A stretch of DNA of 64,000 bases, from contig NZ_KE650771.1 of assembly GCF_000447295.1 (NCBI RefSeq), forward strand, positions 4,292,282 to 4,356,281. The letters are read 5' to 3'. Positions 63,343-64,000 of the stretch are shown one piece after another (position 1 is the first letter of the stretch; the number at the start of each line of letters is the position of its first letter). Source of the stretch: Fischerella sp. PCC 9431 (lineage in GTDB: Bacteria; Cyanobacteriota; Cyanobacteriia; Cyanobacteriales; Nostocaceae). Below the pieces are notes generated by a model. That model worked only from the letters and a program-made list of their open reading frames with translations, was not told where the DNA came from and ran no database searches. The position numbers and the translations under genes were made by a program.

Positions 63343-64000
63343 ATGGTGGAACAATTAAAACCTCGCTACTCTGTTGCTTGGATTAACGAAATTGCCGAAA
63401 TTCCCCAATCCGCCTGGGATGCTTTAGCACTACCACTGACAACTCCGTTTTTAGAGTGGAATTGGCTAAATAATTTGGAAACTTCAGGTAGTGCTACAGC
63501 TAATACAGGTTGGCTACCCAATCACCTGACTTTGTGGCGAGATAGGACGCTGGTTGCTGTTGCACCACTTTACTTGAAAGGACATAGTTATGGTGAATTT
63601 GTGTTTGATCACCAATGGGCTGATTTAGCACAACGTATTGGTGTGGAATATTATCCCAAAATGTTGGGAATGACACCATTTACTCCTGCGGAAGGCTATC
63701 GATTTTTAATAGCGCCTGGGGAAGATGAAAATGAAATCACAGCAATGATGGTGCATGAAATTGATCTTTTTTGCTCAAAACACCATATTTCTGGTTGTCA
63801 TTTTCTGTATGTAGATCCCCAATGGCGTCCTATTTTGGAACGTTGTGGTTTTACTACTTGGTTGCACCACAGTTATATTTGGGAAAATCTTGGTTTTCAA
63901 ACTTTTGATGATTATTTGGCAGTATTTAATGCTAACCAACGTCGTAATATCAAGCGCGAACGCAAAGCAGTAGAAAAAGCTGGCTTGCGATTACAACCCT
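63343..64000 (+). CDS. DUF482/FemAB-like GNAT-superfamily protein, partial (C-terminus outside window)
   Basis: Translated directly: it begins MVEQLKPRYSVAWINEIAEI and stays open to the window end (219 codons seen; the family is about 380-400). Blocks such as FLEWNWLNNLETSG, LYLKGHSYGEFVFDHQWADL, YYPKMLGMTPFTPAEGYRFL and RRNIKRERKAVEKAGL match the peptidoglycan-biosynthesis-like DUF482 group (COG3146), a FemAB-type acyl-transferase fold. The actual substrate is unknown. Start codon at 63343 sits 153 bp after the 21-bp tandem array. Confidence 0.88.
   Translation, partial: MVEQLKPRYSVAWINEIAEIPQSAWDALALPLTTPFLEWNWLNNLETSGSATANTGWLPNHLTLWRDRTLVAVAPLYLKGHSYGEFVFDHQWADLAQRIGVEYYPKMLGMTPFTPAEGYRFLIAPGEDENEITAMMVHEIDLFCSKHHISGCHFLYVDPQWRPILERCGFTTWLHHSYIWENLGFQTFDDYLAVFNANQRRNIKRERKAVEKAGLRLQP

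Overview
The window is chromosomal DNA from a cyanobacterium, most likely a heterocyst-forming filamentous one (Nostocales). The evidence is the gene content: the alkane pair aar/ado, cytochrome b6f genes petB-petD, plastocyanin, cytochrome c6, cytochrome c550 (psbV), a CpcS-type bilin lyase, an NblB-like HEAT protein and Ycf66. The HIP1 octamer GCGATCGC recurs throughout. Short tandem heptamer-type repeats (STRR) are abundant and also lie inside the RNase P RNA gene, a trait described for heterocyst formers. I cannot name the genus.

Layout. 1-2.0 kb: aar (cut by the window edge) and ado, making alkanes from acyl-ACP. 2.3-3.2 kb: a lone sugar ABC permease. 3.8-9.4 kb: a giant TamB-like envelope protein. 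9.5-10.85 kb: a solo TnpB element. 11.5-19.6 kb: a GNAT acetyltransferase, a D,D-carboxypeptidase, a GH31 enzyme resembling alpha-1,4-glucan lyases, a phosphoribosyltransferase, a GPH-type sugar transporter and an NblB-like protein. 19.8-20.3 kb: bilin lyase. 20.4-25.2 kb: a split MprF-like lipid module, with the synthase half in an operon with two paralogous esterases and the flippase-like half divergent. 25.2-29 kb: a site-2 protease, an MBL-fold protein with a broken metal motif, and CtpA. 29.6-31 kb: petB and petD. 31.5-34.2 kb: an anti-sigma-type ATPase, two small conserved proteins and MoeA.

34.4-41.8 kb: two Ser/Thr kinases of identical architecture (zinc ribbon, kinase, TM, WD40 propeller) flanking a secreted PPC-domain protein and a free WD40 protein. 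42.6-46.1 kb: a TonB-like Gln/Pro-rich protein, then petJ, petE and psbV, with a GACN5GTC palindrome upstream of petE. 46.5-52.6 kb: a second lone sugar permease, gnd, ycf66, thioredoxin, fabG and a WecA/MraY-type transferase. 52.8-56.8 kb: CIRCE-controlled lone groEL, corA and an unknown membrane protein. 56.9-64 kb: rnpB, an RNase III gene, a Gfo/Idh/MocA oxidoreductase carrying a translated repeat array, a histidine kinase, a RibD-type reductase, a 21-bp tandem array and a partial DUF482/FemAB-like gene.

Intergenic DNA is dominated by repeats: heptamer arrays, GTAGAGACGCG-type palindromes and a longer dispersed repeat seen three times. Some are translated (tamB and the MocA gene) or reach start codons. 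The least ordinary items are the MprF/esterase module, the lyase-like GH31 enzyme, the repeat invasion of coding sequence, an orphan terminator that may mark a small RNA, and an unlisted 59-codon gene at 32749. No CRISPR array, prophage, tRNA or known defence cluster was seen apart from the TnpB element.
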